A DNA stretch of 64,000 nt from Liopterus haemorrhoidalis (lineage: Eukaryota; Arthropoda; Insecta; Coleoptera; Dytiscidae), in NCBI GenBank assembly GCA_963971575.1, contig OZ020611.1, forward strand, positions 181,476,071 through 181,540,070. The letters run 5' to 3'. How positions within the stretch are numbered: the stretch's first letter is position 1; each line of letters begins with the position of its first letter. The notes under the pieces are model-generated. The model did no database searches, was not told where the DNA came from, and was given only the letters and a program-made list of their open reading frames with translations. Positions 10,990 to 23,208 of this stretch are shown here, piece by piece. The translations under genes and the position numbers were made by a program.

Positions 10990-11492
10990 TAAATATAATA
11001 ATCAACACTCGAAAATCCCGTGGGTGCATAAAGGCTTCGGCAGGTAGATTAAAATTTTTTGAAAAGTTTGTCCTTGAGTTTCATTGATTGTCAAAGCAAG
11101 GCAACTTTCAGGTAAAACTGAAACCTGGTTTTGCGATTGGTATATTTTGGCATGAAAACAATACTACCTTTTCCAACACCCGTTATGACTTCTAGCTTTA
11201 CACATTTTTTCATTAAGCCCCATACGAAAATGCGAACACCATTTACTAAACCTGAACTTAATTTCATATAGCCTGTCAGCATAACAACAACGTCTACTTT
11301 CTAAGGGTGTTTATGTGATGGCATTCCGGAAGGTGTAATAGAGTTAGGGTACTCCAAAGGTATGTTTAATTTTTTCTTTGGATTATTAGAAATGACCGAG
11401 TCGATACTGCTGTATTCTTTCTGCTCTTTTTGCTCAGGCACATTTCGAGCCCTGATTTTCCAGCAATCTTGTTTAACAAACATATTTAACAA
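10990..11492 (-). pseudogene. Helitron/Pif1-like helicase, C-terminal fragment
   Basis: Three consecutive minus-strand blocks fit the C-terminus of Helitron Rep/Hel proteins. The first (about 11490-11300) has EYSSIDSV and EYPNSITPSGMP. The second (11282-11091) has MLTGYMKLSSGLVNGVRI and EVITGVGKGSIVFMPK. The third (about 11105-10990) has ALTINETQGQTFQKI, equivalent to the superfamily-1 helicase motif with a conserved QGQT. Stops and frame changes separate the blocks. The upstream Rep nuclease and the rest of the helicase are absent, so this is a dead 3' remnant. A host Pif1 pseudogene is a less likely alternative, because the GLCNGTR-like and TPSGLP-like blocks are typical of Helitrons. Confidence 0.75.
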
Positions 11493-11990
11493 CTGAATTT
11501 TATATGCACATCAATTTGCTGGAAATCTCAAAAATTTTGTGACTATATGTAGATTCACGAGTTTAACTTCCCAATTGAAGCAAACAATCTGAAAAAGCTC
11601 GTCTATCAGCATTAGCACGCATATTTTAGGCCAAATGAAGTATGCGAATGGAGTTCCAAATCTTACTTTTTTACCGACCGTCAACATATAGAAGGGAGAT
11701 ATTGTGATCATACCGATTTTGACATTTCGAGATTTCGATGGATTTCCACGAATTGAGGTCCACGCATGATGTCTGTCGGTCTGTCTGTCTGTCTGTCTGT
11801 CGGTCTGTGTACACGTACAGAGCAAATTCAGCTGATATAAAATCTTAGACCGGAGACTTATTGGGCCACGTAGTAAATTATTTATTATATTAATTGAATT
11901 AGTTGAAGGCACTCCTTGAAACATTATAGAATATACGTTCATTACATTTTTTTGAAACAATATATTTTGAAATAACCAGTGTTTTTATTT
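11493..11990 (-). repeat. dispersed repeat with (GACA)n
   Basis: A 149-codon frame on the minus strand crosses a short (TGTC)n/(GACA)n array (about 11772-11806). Its flanks resemble the ACAGACAGAC-bearing repeats seen at about 16770, 32910 and 46555 in this window. The frame looks like repeat translation, not a gene. Confidence 0.5.
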
Positions 11991-12024
11991 TTTTCTTAAG
12001 TTATTTGTGTAAGAGTTATGTATG

Positions 12025-12175
12025 CCGGCCTTGGTAGGTAGTGGTAGCGATCCTGCTTTGTGGGTCAAAGGTCCTGGGTTTGAACCCTAGCCAGAGTAAG
12101 GATGCTTGTGTGAGCCACAATTTAATTGGGACTTAAGTTCTGTGATATATTAAAAAAGAAATAATAATAATATGG
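12025..12175 (+). mobile_element. tRNA-derived SINE
   Basis: A-box-like TGGTAGGTAGTGGTAGC and a perfect B-box-like GGGTTTGAACCC lie about 40 bp apart. A short body ends in an A-rich (AATAATAATA) tail. The first and last stems do not pair like a real tRNA, so it is a SINE. The family differs from the SINEs at 3768 and 26246. Confidence 0.65.
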
Positions 12176-13260
12176 TAGATTATAACAAAAAATGTGCTTG
12201 GACCTTACTAAAACGAATAGCACCAAGCCAGACTTGAACAAAATCCGACATGGGCCCGGTATTAGCCAGCTATAACTGCTTTTTTTATAGCAAAACAGCG
12301 GGTATATTGTTAGTTAAATATAAAAACAAAAAAATAAAATCTTCATATACATTTACAATGGGAGCGTAAGTTTTTAACTTAAATACGTCACTTTCTCCTG
12401 AAATATTAGTTGCATAATTTGACTGAAAAGCTGAACGATTTCCATATCCTTCAGTGATTTTGCAGAATCTTTTCCAAGATAGGTATTACGAATAGTGAAT
12501 TCTATTACACCGAGGAAATGTAATGTGAATATCATTATTGTGAAAAACTAGATGTAACGCTGTAGATTTCTTAAAATATGTTCGTATTGAAGTGTCTGTC
12601 GGCGTGTAAATGTGTCAAAATATCGATAAACTGGTGTGGTATATGCAGGCCCGAGGATGTACAGGAAATTTGAAGGCATATCTTTATAAAATTTGTTCAC
12701 GTTTGTGAAACTGTGTCAAATATTGATTACCGCTCTATAGCACCAAATGAATTTCAAAAAGGGAGGATGTTTTGAATGAAATACCACATATTAGCAAGTG
12801 TTTATGGTCGAATAATCTCTTCGTTTTTTATCATCCGCTGTAAAAGTGGTAAGTTTTAGAATAATTGCGGAATAAAGAGTGTATAAAATTGTTTTTTAGG
12901 AATCAACCAGAAAGTAGGTATTTTCCGGACATTTTTATTACTATAAAAAGCCGTTTTACAGTATTAATCCCGTAAATAACTATTCACCGGAAGGTAAAGA
13001 GTGGTGATAAATGCATTCAAGACGATCTGTTTAGTGATAAATGCATTCAAGATGATTACGTCTAATACAAACATCCATGGCTTTCCTGAGATTCTAAACC
13101 GGAATCTTTGACACTTGAAACAGGGTAGGTACCTCTACGCAAGACTGAAATTGAAGGTATACACGGTGTACAGGGTATACCTTCTGCATCGTTGTGAATG
13201 AATATGATTTTTAAAATTTTGATGCGATAAATAAATCTATTATTTTAAGGTTTAACCTAT
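12176..13260. other. unassigned AT-rich interval
   Basis: No coding frame or recognisable repeat end was seen. A short direct repeat of GTGATAAATGCATTCAAGA occurs at about 13001 and 13034. Confidence 0.35.
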
Positions 13261-13264
13261 TATG

Positions 13265-14640
13265 TATGGGTCATTCCAAGTTAAGTGGTCTGGGAGTCCA
13301 TGCTCGATCATCTCCGATTTGGCTAAAATACCATAAAGAAATGTCTAGGCTTTCGTTGGCATAAACGAGAAACTCTGGACACTCCTATATCCTTTGACTG
13401 ATATGAAAAATATTTTGCAGATTTATACTCTAAGAATTTGGGGATAAAATAACATAAAGAAATATTTAAGGTTTCGTAGGCATAAACGAGAAACTCTGGA
13501 CTCTCTAATATCCTTTAACCGATGTGAACAATATTTTGCAGATTTATTCTCTAAAAATTTAGGGATAAAATAACATAAAGAAATATCTAGGCTTTCGTAG
13601 ACATAAACGAGAAACTCTGGACGCTCTAATATCCTTTAACCAATGTGAACAATATTTTGCAGATTTATTCTCTAAGAATTTGGGGATAAAATAAAATAAA
13701 GAAATATCTAGGGTTTCGTAGGCATAAACGAGAAACTCAGGACGGTCTTATATCCTTTAACCGATATGAACAATATTTTGCAGATTTATTCTCTAAGAAT
13801 TTGGGGATAAAATAACATAAAGAAATATCTAGGATTTCGTAGGCATAAACGAGAAACTCTGGACGCTCTAATATCCTTTAACAAATGTGAACAATATTTT
13901 GCAGATTTATTCTCTAAGAATTTGGGGATAAAATAAAATAAAGAAATATCTAGGGTTTCGTAGGCATAAACGAGATACTCAGGACGGTCTTATATCCTTT
14001 AACCGATGTGATCAATATTTTGCAGATTTATTTTATAAGAATTTGGGGATAAAATAACATAAATAAATATCTAGGGTTTCGTAGGCATAAACGAGAAACT
14101 CTGGGCGCTCTAATATCCTTTAACCAATGTGAACAATATTTTGCAAATTTATTGTCTAAAAATTTGAGGATAAAATAACATAAAGAAATTCCTAGGGTTT
14201 CGTAGGCATAAACGAGAAACTCTGGACGCTCTTATATCCTTTAACCAATGTGAAAAATATTTTGCTGATTTATTCTCTAAGAATTTGGGGATAAAATAAC
14301 ATAAAGAAATTTCTAGGGTTTCGTAGGCATAAACGAGAAACTCTGGACGCTCTAATATCCTTTAACCAATGTGAACAATATTTTGCTGATTTATTCTCTA
14401 AGAATTTGGGGATAAAATAACATAAAGAAATTTCTAGGGTTTCGTAGGCATAAACGAGAAACTCTGGACGCTCTAATATCCTTTAACCAATGTGAACAAT
14501 ATTTTGCAGATTTATTCTCTAAGAATTTAGGGATAAAATAACATAAAGAAATATCTAGGGTTTCGTAGGCATAAACGAGAAACTCTGAACGCTCTTATAT
14601 CCTTTAACCGATGTGAATAATATTTTGCAGGTTTATCCTT
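13265..14640 (+). repeat. 121-bp satellite array, about 11 units
   Basis: The landmark GGGATAAAATAACATAAAGA recurs at 13441, 13562, 13683, 13804, 13925, 14046, about 14167, 14288, 14409 and 14530, an almost invariant 121-bp period. Each unit also contains CGTAGGCATAAACGAGAAAC and AATATTTTGCAGATTTATTC. Internal units are very similar, and the first and last are more diverged, as expected for an array homogenised by unequal exchange. The regular spacing also lets higher-order variants be seen (for example ATAAAATAAAG in the units at 13683 and 13925). Confidence 0.95.
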
Positions 14641-14659
14641 TTATAATACTGACCTTATT

Positions 14660-14757
14660 TTTTATTTACACGATTATTTAAACTGATTTGAGATTTATTT
14701 ATTTATTTTAAAGGTAATAATGTGTTGGCCAACACAGTTGGCAACGGGTGCACTAGT
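14660..14757 (+). mobile_element. Helitron-like 3' end after the satellite
   Basis: The sequence GGCCAACACAGTTGGCAACG can form a GCCAAC-ACA-GTTGGC hairpin. It is followed after about 10 bases by GTGCACTAG and then T. A subterminal hairpin, then CTAG, then an insertion before T is the signature of Helitron termini. A second copy lies at 24285-24322. Similarity seems to persist weakly past CTAG, so the boundary is uncertain. Confidence 0.45.
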
Positions 14758-16114
14758 TTCTTATATAAGGAACTAAAAGATCTTAAAAGATAAGTAGTAA
14801 TTAGTATTCAGTACTCTTGTGACTATTACCAATTGTGCATTGACCAATAAGGAGCCTACAAAGTCATGGTTATGTAAGTACAGTTTAAGATTATATTTTT
14901 GTATTTGCTCCAGATGTGTCTCGCAACTTTAATGGAATTTATTCCATCTAAGTAAAACTCTTACGATCCGAAATTAATTAATTAATTAAAATATAGTGTC
15001 ACTAGGTCGAACCTAAGCCCTACCTAGAGCTCTTTTGATAAGTTATAATTATAAATCCAACGATAGGGACTAAGAATTTAACTAGTATACTATTAATTAT
15101 TCATTTATAATTTGTCGGTATACAAAGCGATAATTTCAGTCTCAATATCTCAACTTCATTGTTGTACTACGACAAATTATCGACTTGTGTATCGACTTAT
15201 ATTGTATTTAAGGTGTTGTTTAATTTAGGTACACTTAGCATGGCGTTACCAATTCTGTTAACAATTAGAAATTATATTCTTTTATTCATACAAACCACCC
15301 GAAACCAACCTAGACGCAACAATATTATAGGACTGCAATAATCTTATTGCTGGAACTACAAAAAAAAAACTCGAAAAACTTTCCATTCTTTCGTCGCGGA
15401 ATTCAACAATACCAAAAAAGTGGGTAAAAGTCGTAGCTTCCAAGAACAAATACTTGATTAATGTATTCGCGCATTTTGTTATTGAAATAAATACACAAAA
15501 ACATAAGAAAACAGCGACATTCACTGCAACCTGTTATAGTTCTAGAGATAACAATAGTGGTCAAATTAAAATGGAATTCATTTAAACCACGCTTCCAGGT
15601 TTACTACAATTTTGTAAACAGCACGCTCTTTGTTTCAAAGTCGTTCAAGAAATATAAAAGAATTTCATGCGATATCGATGATAAATCTTGAATTAAAAGT
15701 TATTTGGAGCCATCTCATCACAAGTTTATGATCTTAAAAGTATCTGATGGTTTTTGTTAAGAAATTCCCCATATGGTTTGGACACGTCAAGTGGAATGCG
15801 AGTGTTGAGTAGCGATTGGCGACTGGCCTGTTGAAGCAAGCTGATCTGTCTAGACAAGTTAAGTAAGTTAGGTAAGTTTAGTCAAGTACAGTAACTCTGT
15901 TAGGACAAGTAAGCTTCTCTAATAGTCTCACGAAACCCATTAATTCATTCCTCGTCTCACCCTCATCCTAAATATAACCAAACATCAAACTATTAACAAA
16001 CTACTAAAAGAAAAGAGATTATGGTGACAATATTATTTTCACTGCTCGTGTTAGAGATAAACGAGTATTTTAATAAAGGATCACACGGAAACCACGGTAT
16101 TTTTGGAGGTCACG
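14758..16114. other. unassigned AT-rich interval
   Basis: No recognised coding frame or repeat. A palindromic TTAATTAATTAATTAA stretch lies near 14975. Confidence 0.35.
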
Positions 16115-16860
16115 TATAAAAAATGTATGTGAAGTGTGAATTTTCACACATTGCAGGGTTTAGCAGGTATATAATAAGCGAAGGCGGCATGCTGAGTGTG
16201 CAGGAAAAAAACAAAAAATAAAATTGTTCCCTCTGCCCGGTAGCGAACCCTAGTTTGTTGCGTAGCTAAACATTAGACCAGGATACGCCTTCTAGTATAG
16301 TATGTTTCATAACTATAACTTTTGTACATCGTCAACCAAAAAACACAAAAAATGCGTTATTTTCCGAAAACATAATCTGATCAAAAATTCCTGTTGTACT
16401 ATTCCGGTTCACACCAATGAAAATTACTTAAAATTTTTTCAGAATTTTAGTTTCAACCATCTGGGCTACAGGGTGCGGGACAAAAAAATTTTTGCACAAT
16501 TTTGGCAAAAATCTCATCAAAATAATTTATTTTGCAAAAACCAAATTTTGATCGTTAATCCGCGTACCAAGGGCTCTCATTAAATACCCTAATCATAATT
16601 TTAAAAAAATATTTTTTTTTTCGATTAGCACATATTTGATTATATTTATAGGGAGATATGTTTTTTAGATGTTTTAGTATTTTTCCTATGTGCGGGTCAA
16701 AGAATTGTATAAGCATGCCAAATTTCAACTCTCTAGGTTTAGCCGTTTGGCTATAATTTTCACCGAACAGACAGACGACAAAATGACGGTATAAGGGTTT
16801 TTTGGTCATACCTACAAAACCCTAAAAACGAAATATTGAGGAGCCACGGAAAGTCACATC
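16115..16860 (-). repeat. repeat X (copy 2), tRNA-like box and long arm
   Basis: This block is the reverse complement of about 46870-47480. It includes a tRNA-like stretch (minus strand TGGTCTAATGTTTAGC, then AGGGTTCGCTACC), a CAACCAAAAAACACAAAAAA tract and an ACAGACAGAC arm. At its left end (16120-16165) is the palindromic TGTGAATTTTCACA found at the 3' ends of the other copies. Pol III-type boxes suggest it was spread as a retroposon, but it is long for a SINE and may be composite. Confidence 0.6.
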
Positions 16861-16982
16861 TCCGCTTTCATTTTATACTAGTTTTATATTTCGTTATATG
16901 ATGCGGTTTGTCCACTGCGTAGATTATGAGAATTTTGATAAATCAGATAAAATGACAACACTAAGACTTATTTAAAAAGGAG

Positions 16983-18222
16983 TAGGGGAAAGTTGGCTAT
17001 TGAGTACCACTCGGTAAATCGTACCACCCCCTTTTTAGCCAAATCTAGACATTATTACAGCCGTCTGAGTGTTGAATTAAGAAGCTGCATGTATAATACG
17101 CTGACAGTAGCAATTTCACCGTAGGTCGAACTCTGTATGGTTAGATACTGGACAATAAAGTTTTAACAGGTGCTTGATGTAAGTATTTATACCCTTTCTT
17201 AAGCATTTAACTCAATTCGTTATACTTTTAATTTGTTTTTCTTCTCAATATCTCTATTTCGATTAGTTTTTAAATCTAATGATTGTAAAAATGTTTTTCA
17301 GTGAACAGATTGAGGGTATTATAATAGATATTTTAAAAATCTAGTACGTGTTGTACGAATTTAAATGTACCTCCTATATCCTATGAGTAACTCACTCTTT
17401 TTTAGAATGGAACAAAAAAGAAAATATTTGTCTTGGACCGAAGAAGCAATGCAAGAAGCAATAAATGCTTATAAAAATGGGGCTGGCTTTAACGAGGTAT
17501 GCCGTAATTGTGGCATTCCAAAGCCAACTTTTAAAAGGCACTATGAATTAAAAACTAAACGCGCTAATAATGCCACAAACATTTTTGGCAGATCTATAGC
17601 ATTGCCTTCTGTACTTGAAGCAGAAATAGTGAAGCATATTGTAAAATTTGAAAGTTTGCTCTTTGGGTTGACAATGATGGATGTCAGAAAACTGGCATTC
17701 GAAACTGCAGAACGAAATTCTATTATACCTAATTTCAACAAAAATAAAGGTCTTGCAGGCAAAGCGTGGAATTACACCTTTATACGCCGTAGAGACATAT
17801 ATACGCCGTAGAGACACCTAACGTTGTCACTACGGCGACCGGAATCAACATCTATTACTCGGGCCAAAGGCTTTAACAGTAAAATATTTATGGCTTTTTA
17901 GACATTTTGAAAATAATTTGTATTTTTTTCTAAAAATTAATTAAAAAATAAAAAATCTGTGATTATTTTCTTGTTTTTATTGACAGGTACATTTAACCAA
18001 CGATATGGTACAATTTACCGACCCAGTTGGGTAAATTGTACTTTTGCAGTGTTTTTTTTATTTTGCAATTTTAACAGCAATAGATATTGAAATATCATTA
18101 TTTGTTGTGATTATGGTAGATAATATATGAAATGAAATTTCTGCATTTATATTTTTGTTGTTGTTGTATTCATATTAGTTTTATAGGCAAAATAGGGGGT
18201 TCGACTTTGCCTACTTCCCCTA
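16983..18222 (+). mobile_element. pogo-like element, copy A (internally deleted)
   Basis: The element spans 16985-18220 (1236 bp), flanked by TA on both sides. The ends begin GGGGAAAGTTGGC and, inverted, GGGGAAGTAGGC. A matching copy in the opposite orientation is at 45304-46535. Only the N-terminal DNA-binding part of a transposase remains. The DDE catalytic domain is absent from both copies, so this is a non-autonomous derivative. Confidence 0.85.
17407..17901 (+). pseudogene. pogo-like transposase, DNA-binding domain only
   Basis: Starting at the ATG at 17407, the protein begins MEQKRKYLSWTEEAMQEAIN and continues through GAGFNEVCRNCGIPKPTFKR, a Psq/pogo-type helix-turn-helix. A CENP-B-type second domain follows (LPSVLEAEIVKHI, MDVRKLAFETAERN, NKNKGLAGKAW). 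A TAG at 17809-17811 interrupts the frame, but the same frame continues with LSLRRPESTSITRAKGFN to a second stop at 17901. A local tandem repeat of about 19 bases (ATACGCCGTAGAGAC twice) lies at the premature stop and probably caused it. No DDE domain follows. Confidence 0.75.
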
Positions 18223-18321
18223 GCAAAGTATCTGTGTGGCATTGAAAATGTAAGATCAAATAAACGTGAATAAATTTTAATAATATTTTGCATACATACG
18301 AGAATCATTTAAATTGAGTGT

Positions 18322-18441
18322 CATAATGAGTTTCATTTCCCTGAAATAGAAGATACTTCCGAAGTGACCGAGGAACAAATTATTATCAAATTAACGAAAC
18401 CTTTTGTCAAAGGTGGGACGATCCAAGTTTCTGCATTTTAA
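18322..18441 (+). pseudogene. DNA-transposase C-terminal tail fragment
   Basis: An open frame of 39 codons ends in TAA at 18439 and reads EFHFPEIEDTSEV, then IIIKLTKPFVKGGT. This resembles the FPDxxD...ValIleMetKLPxP..GGT tail of pogo/Tigger-like and related transposases. It lies just outside the 3' end of pogo copy A and has no upstream catalytic domain, so it is debris from another element. Moderate confidence only. Confidence 0.4.
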
Positions 18442-18821
18442 TGAATACCTTGACAAATATGAAAATATTCGATAAAATGCAAATATTTGCATTGTAATTG
18501 TAATTGTTATTTAATTGTCCCAAGGTTCCTTCAGAGAGTCCCAATCCTCCCCTCCGAAGGGAGCATTAGGACATTATTTTCATAAATGAAATAATATATT
18601 TTAAAAGTAATTTTGTATTTTTTCAATAAAATTGCAAATACTATTTTGTTTTTAATGAGTTTGGGTACCTACTCCTCTTTTTTTGTTCCAAAATATTGCA
18701 TGCAGTTTAAGAAATAAAATAAAATCTGAATACCGTCCCAAGGAACCCTCCTCTCCCCTACACTGCTCATGACGAGCCTTTGTCTGTACTAATTTTTAAG
18801 TAATAAAGTATTATTTGGGGT
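18442..18821. other. unassigned interval
   Basis: Nothing was recognised apart from a short CCC/GGG-rich palindromic patch near 18545-18565 (CCTCCCCTCCGAAGGGAGC). Confidence 0.35.
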
Positions 18822-19052
18822 TTGTCAGGTCTTGACAAGCGTCCACTAATCGCAAACTTCAGCAACCTTTCGAACCGCGTCATACTAGAGACTAGCAAAA
18901 TAGAAAAAATATTTAAAAAAATGTTACATAAAGCTTTTCGCCACACTTGTCTTTTAGAAAACTCGTCGCTTCACGACTCGTTTTCAAACCCCGACGCGTA
19001 CGACAAAATCATGCCTCATGAAACTGGTGTTATGTGTTGGAAGTTTGTTTAA
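18822..19052 (+). CDS. unrecognised 76-residue ORF
   Basis: The frame opens at a TTG and has no ATG before residue 34. It runs to a TAA at 19050. The product is basic at first (KIEKIFKKMLHKAFRH) and ends PHETGVMCWKFV. It is noticeably less AT-rich than its flanks (several CG dinucleotides), unlike random ORFs here. I do not recognise the family. It could be an exon, a degraded element or chance. Confidence 0.2.
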   Translation: MSGLDKRPLIANFSNLSNRVILETSKIEKIFKKMLHKAFRHTCLLENSSLHDSFSNPDAYDKIMPHETGVMCWKFV

Positions 19053-19557
19053 TTTATAATCCTTTAAAAATAAAACTAATTTTTAATATTCATTGATTCT
19101 TTATTAACATTTATTATTATTTACTAGTAGTCAAAAAAAATCCTAAAAAAGGGCCCACAAAATATCTATAATATAATACGCCAACGTGTGTCCCTGTGTG
19201 GGTGCGTACTATGATGTCAAAAACAAATTTGAAGCGAGATTCCGAAATGTAACGAAATATTCCGAATCTCACAGAAGTGTATATTGACATATAACGCGTG
19301 ATAATAATAGTTGTTAATTGATATGTTTACACAAAAATAATATAAATTAAAATTATTAGTAGCAGAAATATAATTATTTAAAAAAATATTTGGTTTTAAT
19401 GAAAGTATGTAAGAAAAATGTGAATTTCTTTTCTTTATTAGTACTTTTTCAATGCTTTATTATTTTTTTATTTCTACGATTAACGTTTTAAATTATCTAA
19501 TTTTTTAAATTGTAGATTGGGTAGAGTTTTCCGTTATTCCTAGGTGAAACATCATTA
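19053..19557. other. unassigned AT-rich interval
   Basis: No gene or repeat end was recognised between the small ORF and the Penelope pair. Confidence 0.35.
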
Positions 19558-19610
19558 AATAACAATATTCAATTAAAACACTAGGTTGGTTTCACAAATA
19601 TATTTATTTT

Positions 19611-19655
19611 ACTCAATACATATTTCGGCTATTAAGCCATTCTCAAGAGTTACAA
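19611..19655 (-). ncRNA. hammerhead-like fold, minus Penelope copy
   Basis: Read on the minus strand: ACTC, a TTGAGAAT core-like stretch, stem GGCT/AGCC with a TAAT loop, GAAAT, then ATGTATT and GAGT. ACTC/GAGT would form stem I and GGCT/AGCC stem II. Core positions differ from CUGANGA, so this copy is probably inactive. It also has ATGTAT where the partner copy has ACGTAT, which weakens stem III. Confidence 0.35.
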
Positions 19656-19747
19656 ATTAAACTAACTAAAAAATAAAAAATGCAATAATATATATACTAT
19701 GTCTGTACGGAGGTAGGTGGATGGGGGGGTTACAAATAAGGTGACAA

Positions 19748-21783
19748 TTATAGTTTTATTATAGGGCTGTTGTATAACTCTACCTGCTCATTCATTATGG
19801 GTATTCCTGCCTGTAATTGTTTGTGGATTTCCAAATGTTCTAGGAGAGTAAGTCTTTGGTTATTGTTATTTATATGAATTACCGAGCAGTCATCTGTGTT
19901 AAAAATGTGGTTATTAGAAATACAATGCTTTGCGACATTTGAGGAATCTGGTTTTATGTTTTTATTGGCGCTTAAATGTTCTTTGAACCTAATCTTAAAT
20001 TTTCTACGTGTTTTTCCTATATAAACGTGGTCACAGTCTTGACATTTAATCTTATAAATTCCACTTTTATCAGTAAGACCAATTTTGTCTATTTTATTAT
20101 TAACTAAGAAATTTTTAATAGTTTTTTGATTATAGTAAGCCGGTGTTATATTTATTTTCCTAAGTTTATTGCCAATTTTATAACTAATTTTGCCTAAGTA
20201 TGGGATTTTTTTATAGATTTTGTCTGAAGGACTTTCAATACTGTAGAATAATTTGAGCAAATGCTTAGTTTGTTTTTTAAACAGAATTTTATTCATTTCA
20301 GCTTGTGAATAGCCATTATCAGCAGCAATTCTATAAATGGTTTCTAATTCTTTTTTAAAATTCAATTCAGAAAGTGGAACATTTAAGAGTCTGTCAAAGA
20401 AACTATTGAACGCGGACATTTTAGTACTATATGGATGTTGTGAATTAGATGGGATAGTGGTATCACAGTATGTAGGTTTTCGGAAAATGTCAAAGTGAAA
20501 TTTATTGTGGTTGTGAGAAACGATAAGATCTAAGAAATTTAGATTATTATTAGTTTCTAATTCCATAGTGAATTTAATAGTTGGGTAAATGCTATTAATA
20601 TAATTAAAGAAAGAATTTAGTTGCCTTTCTGTACCAGTCCAGAGACAAATGACGTCATCGACATATCTGTACCAAAATGAGAAACTCTTATTAAAAGATT
20701 TATTGTTCATTATTATATTTTCAAAGTTGTTCATGAATATTTCTGCTAATAAAGGTGATAGGGGTGAACCCATCGGTAATCCTTCCTCTTGCCTATAACA
20801 TAAATTGTTAAATATAAAATAATTTTGATCCAGGCAAATATCTAATAAGTCTGTTACTTCAGTACGCAAAATGGGGTTTAAGTTACTTTTTAACAAATGT
20901 CTTTGAATTATATTTTTTAGTTCTATAACGGGAATCGAAGTGAAAAGGGAACTAACATCAAATGACACCAATTTAGCATTATGAGGTACAGGGCAAGTCT
21001 TTATCTTATCAATTAAATCAATACTATTTTTAACCGAATATTTAAAATCAAAATTTAATAAATTAGGCAAAATGGAGTTCAATTTTTTGCAGAGTTTATA
21101 TGTGGGAGCGTTAATATAGGAAAAAACTGGTCTAATAGGAACATGTTTTTTATGTAGCTTCGGTAATCCATATAAAATAGGTGAAGAAGGATTAATATTG
21201 ATAAATTTAAACTTATCATCAGATGTAATTATTTTACAGCAAGTTTTTAATAAATTTTTCAGGTCTAACTGATATTTGTCAGTAGGATCTTTGGTTAACA
21301 TAGTTAAATTACTCTCTCTAATGAAATCTGTGACTTTACTGATGTAATCTATTCTATTTAATATTGTGATTGTGTTGCCTTTATCAGCCTTGCAAAGAAT
21401 TAAACTATCAGAGTTTAATTTATTTTTTAACCCTTTGATAACCTTAAATTCGTTACCTGTTTTTTTAATTTGTTTATAACTAGCACTTTTCTTAATCAAA
21501 GATGCAAAATTAAACTTAACATATCTAGGTTCATTTATAACTGCTATTTCTGTGTCCACACGAAGGTTATCTAAGTCCTTTTTGTGTAGTTGGCATCTGG
21601 GGCATACGAAAGTCCTTGTTTTAATAAATTTTCTTCTTCTATTGAAAACTGTGTTGAAGACAGGTTACACACTCTAGGGTGGAAATTTAAAGTTGAATCT
21701 GATGTTAATCTATGAGAGACTTGATATGTTGTTTGGGATTTGTAAATGAGATTTTTCAGTTTTCTCAGTTGTTTGACGTGCAT
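19748..21783 (-). pseudogene. Penelope-like RT/GIY-YIG polyprotein, near full length
   Basis: This encodes reverse transcriptase plus a GIY-YIG endonuclease, used for target-primed insertion. The main open frame runs 603 codons (21559-19748). The N-terminal part lies in a second frame at 21783-21571 (SIEEENLLKQGLSYAPDANY). One frameshift in an A-rich run at about 21565 separates the two. RT motifs are YGLPKLHK, LVSFDVSSLFTSIP, EGLPMGSPLSPLLAEIFM and the catalytic FWYRYVDD. The C-terminus has GIYKIKCQDCDHVYIGKTRR followed by RFKEH, combining the CxxC zinc site with the GIY-YIG core. The 5' end is cut at the junction with the inverted copy (about 21800-21857). Apart from the frameshift the protein looks intact. 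Confidence 0.9.
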
Positions 21784-21856
21784 ACAGTGGGCGGTGTGTT
21801 GAACTTCTTCCCTGATGTTTTGATCTAATATATTATTATATTATTAAATTATATTA

Positions 21857-23208
21857 TTAAACTCTGCTAAAAATTGAACTCCATTTTGCCTAATTTATTA
21901 AATTTTGATTTTAAATATTCGGTTAAAAATAGTATTGATTTAATTGATAAGATAAAGACTTGCCCTGTACCTCATAATGCTAAATTGGTGTCATTTGATG
22001 TTAGTTCCCTTTTCACTTCGAATCCCGTTATAGAACTAAAAAATATAATTCAAAGACATTTGTTAAAAAGTAACTTAAACCCCATTTTGCGTACTGAAGT
22101 AACAGACTTATTAGATATTTGCCTGGATCAAAATTATTTTATATTTAACAATTTATTTTATAGGCAAGAGGAAGGATTACCGATGGGTTCACCCCTATCA
22201 CCTTTATTAGCAGAAATATTCATGAACAACTTTGAAAATATAATAATGAACAATAAATCTTTTAATAAGAGTTTCTCATTTTGGTACAGATATGTCGATG
22301 ACGTCATTTGTCTCTGGACTGGTACAGAAAGGCAACTAAATTCTTTCTTTAATTATATTAATAGCATTTACCCAACTATTAAATTCACTATGGAATTAGA
22401 AACTAATAATAATCTAAATTTCTTAGATCTTATCGTTTCTCACAACCACAATAAATTTCACTTTGACATTTTCCGAAAACCTACATACTGTGATACCACT
22501 ATCCCATCTAATTCACAACATCCATGTAGTACTAAAATGTCCGCGTTCAATAGTTTCTTTGACAGACTCTTAAATGTTCCACTTTCTGAATTGAATTTTA
22601 AAAAAGAATTAGAAACCATTTATAGAATTGCTGCTGATAATGGCTATTCACAAGCTGAAATGAATAAAATTCTGTTTAAAAAACAAACTAAGCATTTGCT
22701 CAAATTATTCTACAGTATTGAAAGTCCTTCAGACAAAATCTATAAAAAAATCCCATACTTAGGCAAAATTAGTTATAAAATTGGCAATAAACTTAGGAAA
22801 ATAAATATAACACCGGCTTACTATAATCAAAAAACTATTAAAAATTTCTTAGTTAATAATAAAATAGACAAAATTGGTCTTACTGATAAAAGTGGAATTT
22901 ATAAGATTAAATGTCAAGACTGTGACCACGTTTATATAGGAAAAACACGTAGAAAATTTAAGATTAGGTTCAAAGAACATTTAAGCGCCAATAAAAACAT
23001 AAAACCAGATTCCTCAAATGTCGCAAAGCATTGTATTTCTAATAACCACATTTTTAACACAGATGACTGCTCGGTAATTCATATAAATAACAATAACCAA
23101 AGACTTACTCTCCTAGAACATTTGGAAATCCACAAACAATTACAGGCAGGAATACCCATAATGAATGAGCAGGTAGAGTTATACAACAGCCCTATAATAA
23201 AACTATAA
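21857..23208 (+). pseudogene. Penelope-like RT/GIY-YIG, 5'-truncated copy
   Basis: An uninterrupted 444-codon frame starts inside the RT domain (NSILPNLLNFDFKY) and runs through YVDD and GIY-YIG to the same C-terminus as the minus copy. Only three substitutions are visible against that copy: Ile to Asn before PVIELK, Cys to Phe before YRQEEG, and Tyr to Cys before STKMSAF. It lacks the RT N-terminus (the fingers region and the YGLPKLHK motif), so it cannot be active by itself. The first ATG is internal and not a true start. Confidence 0.88.
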
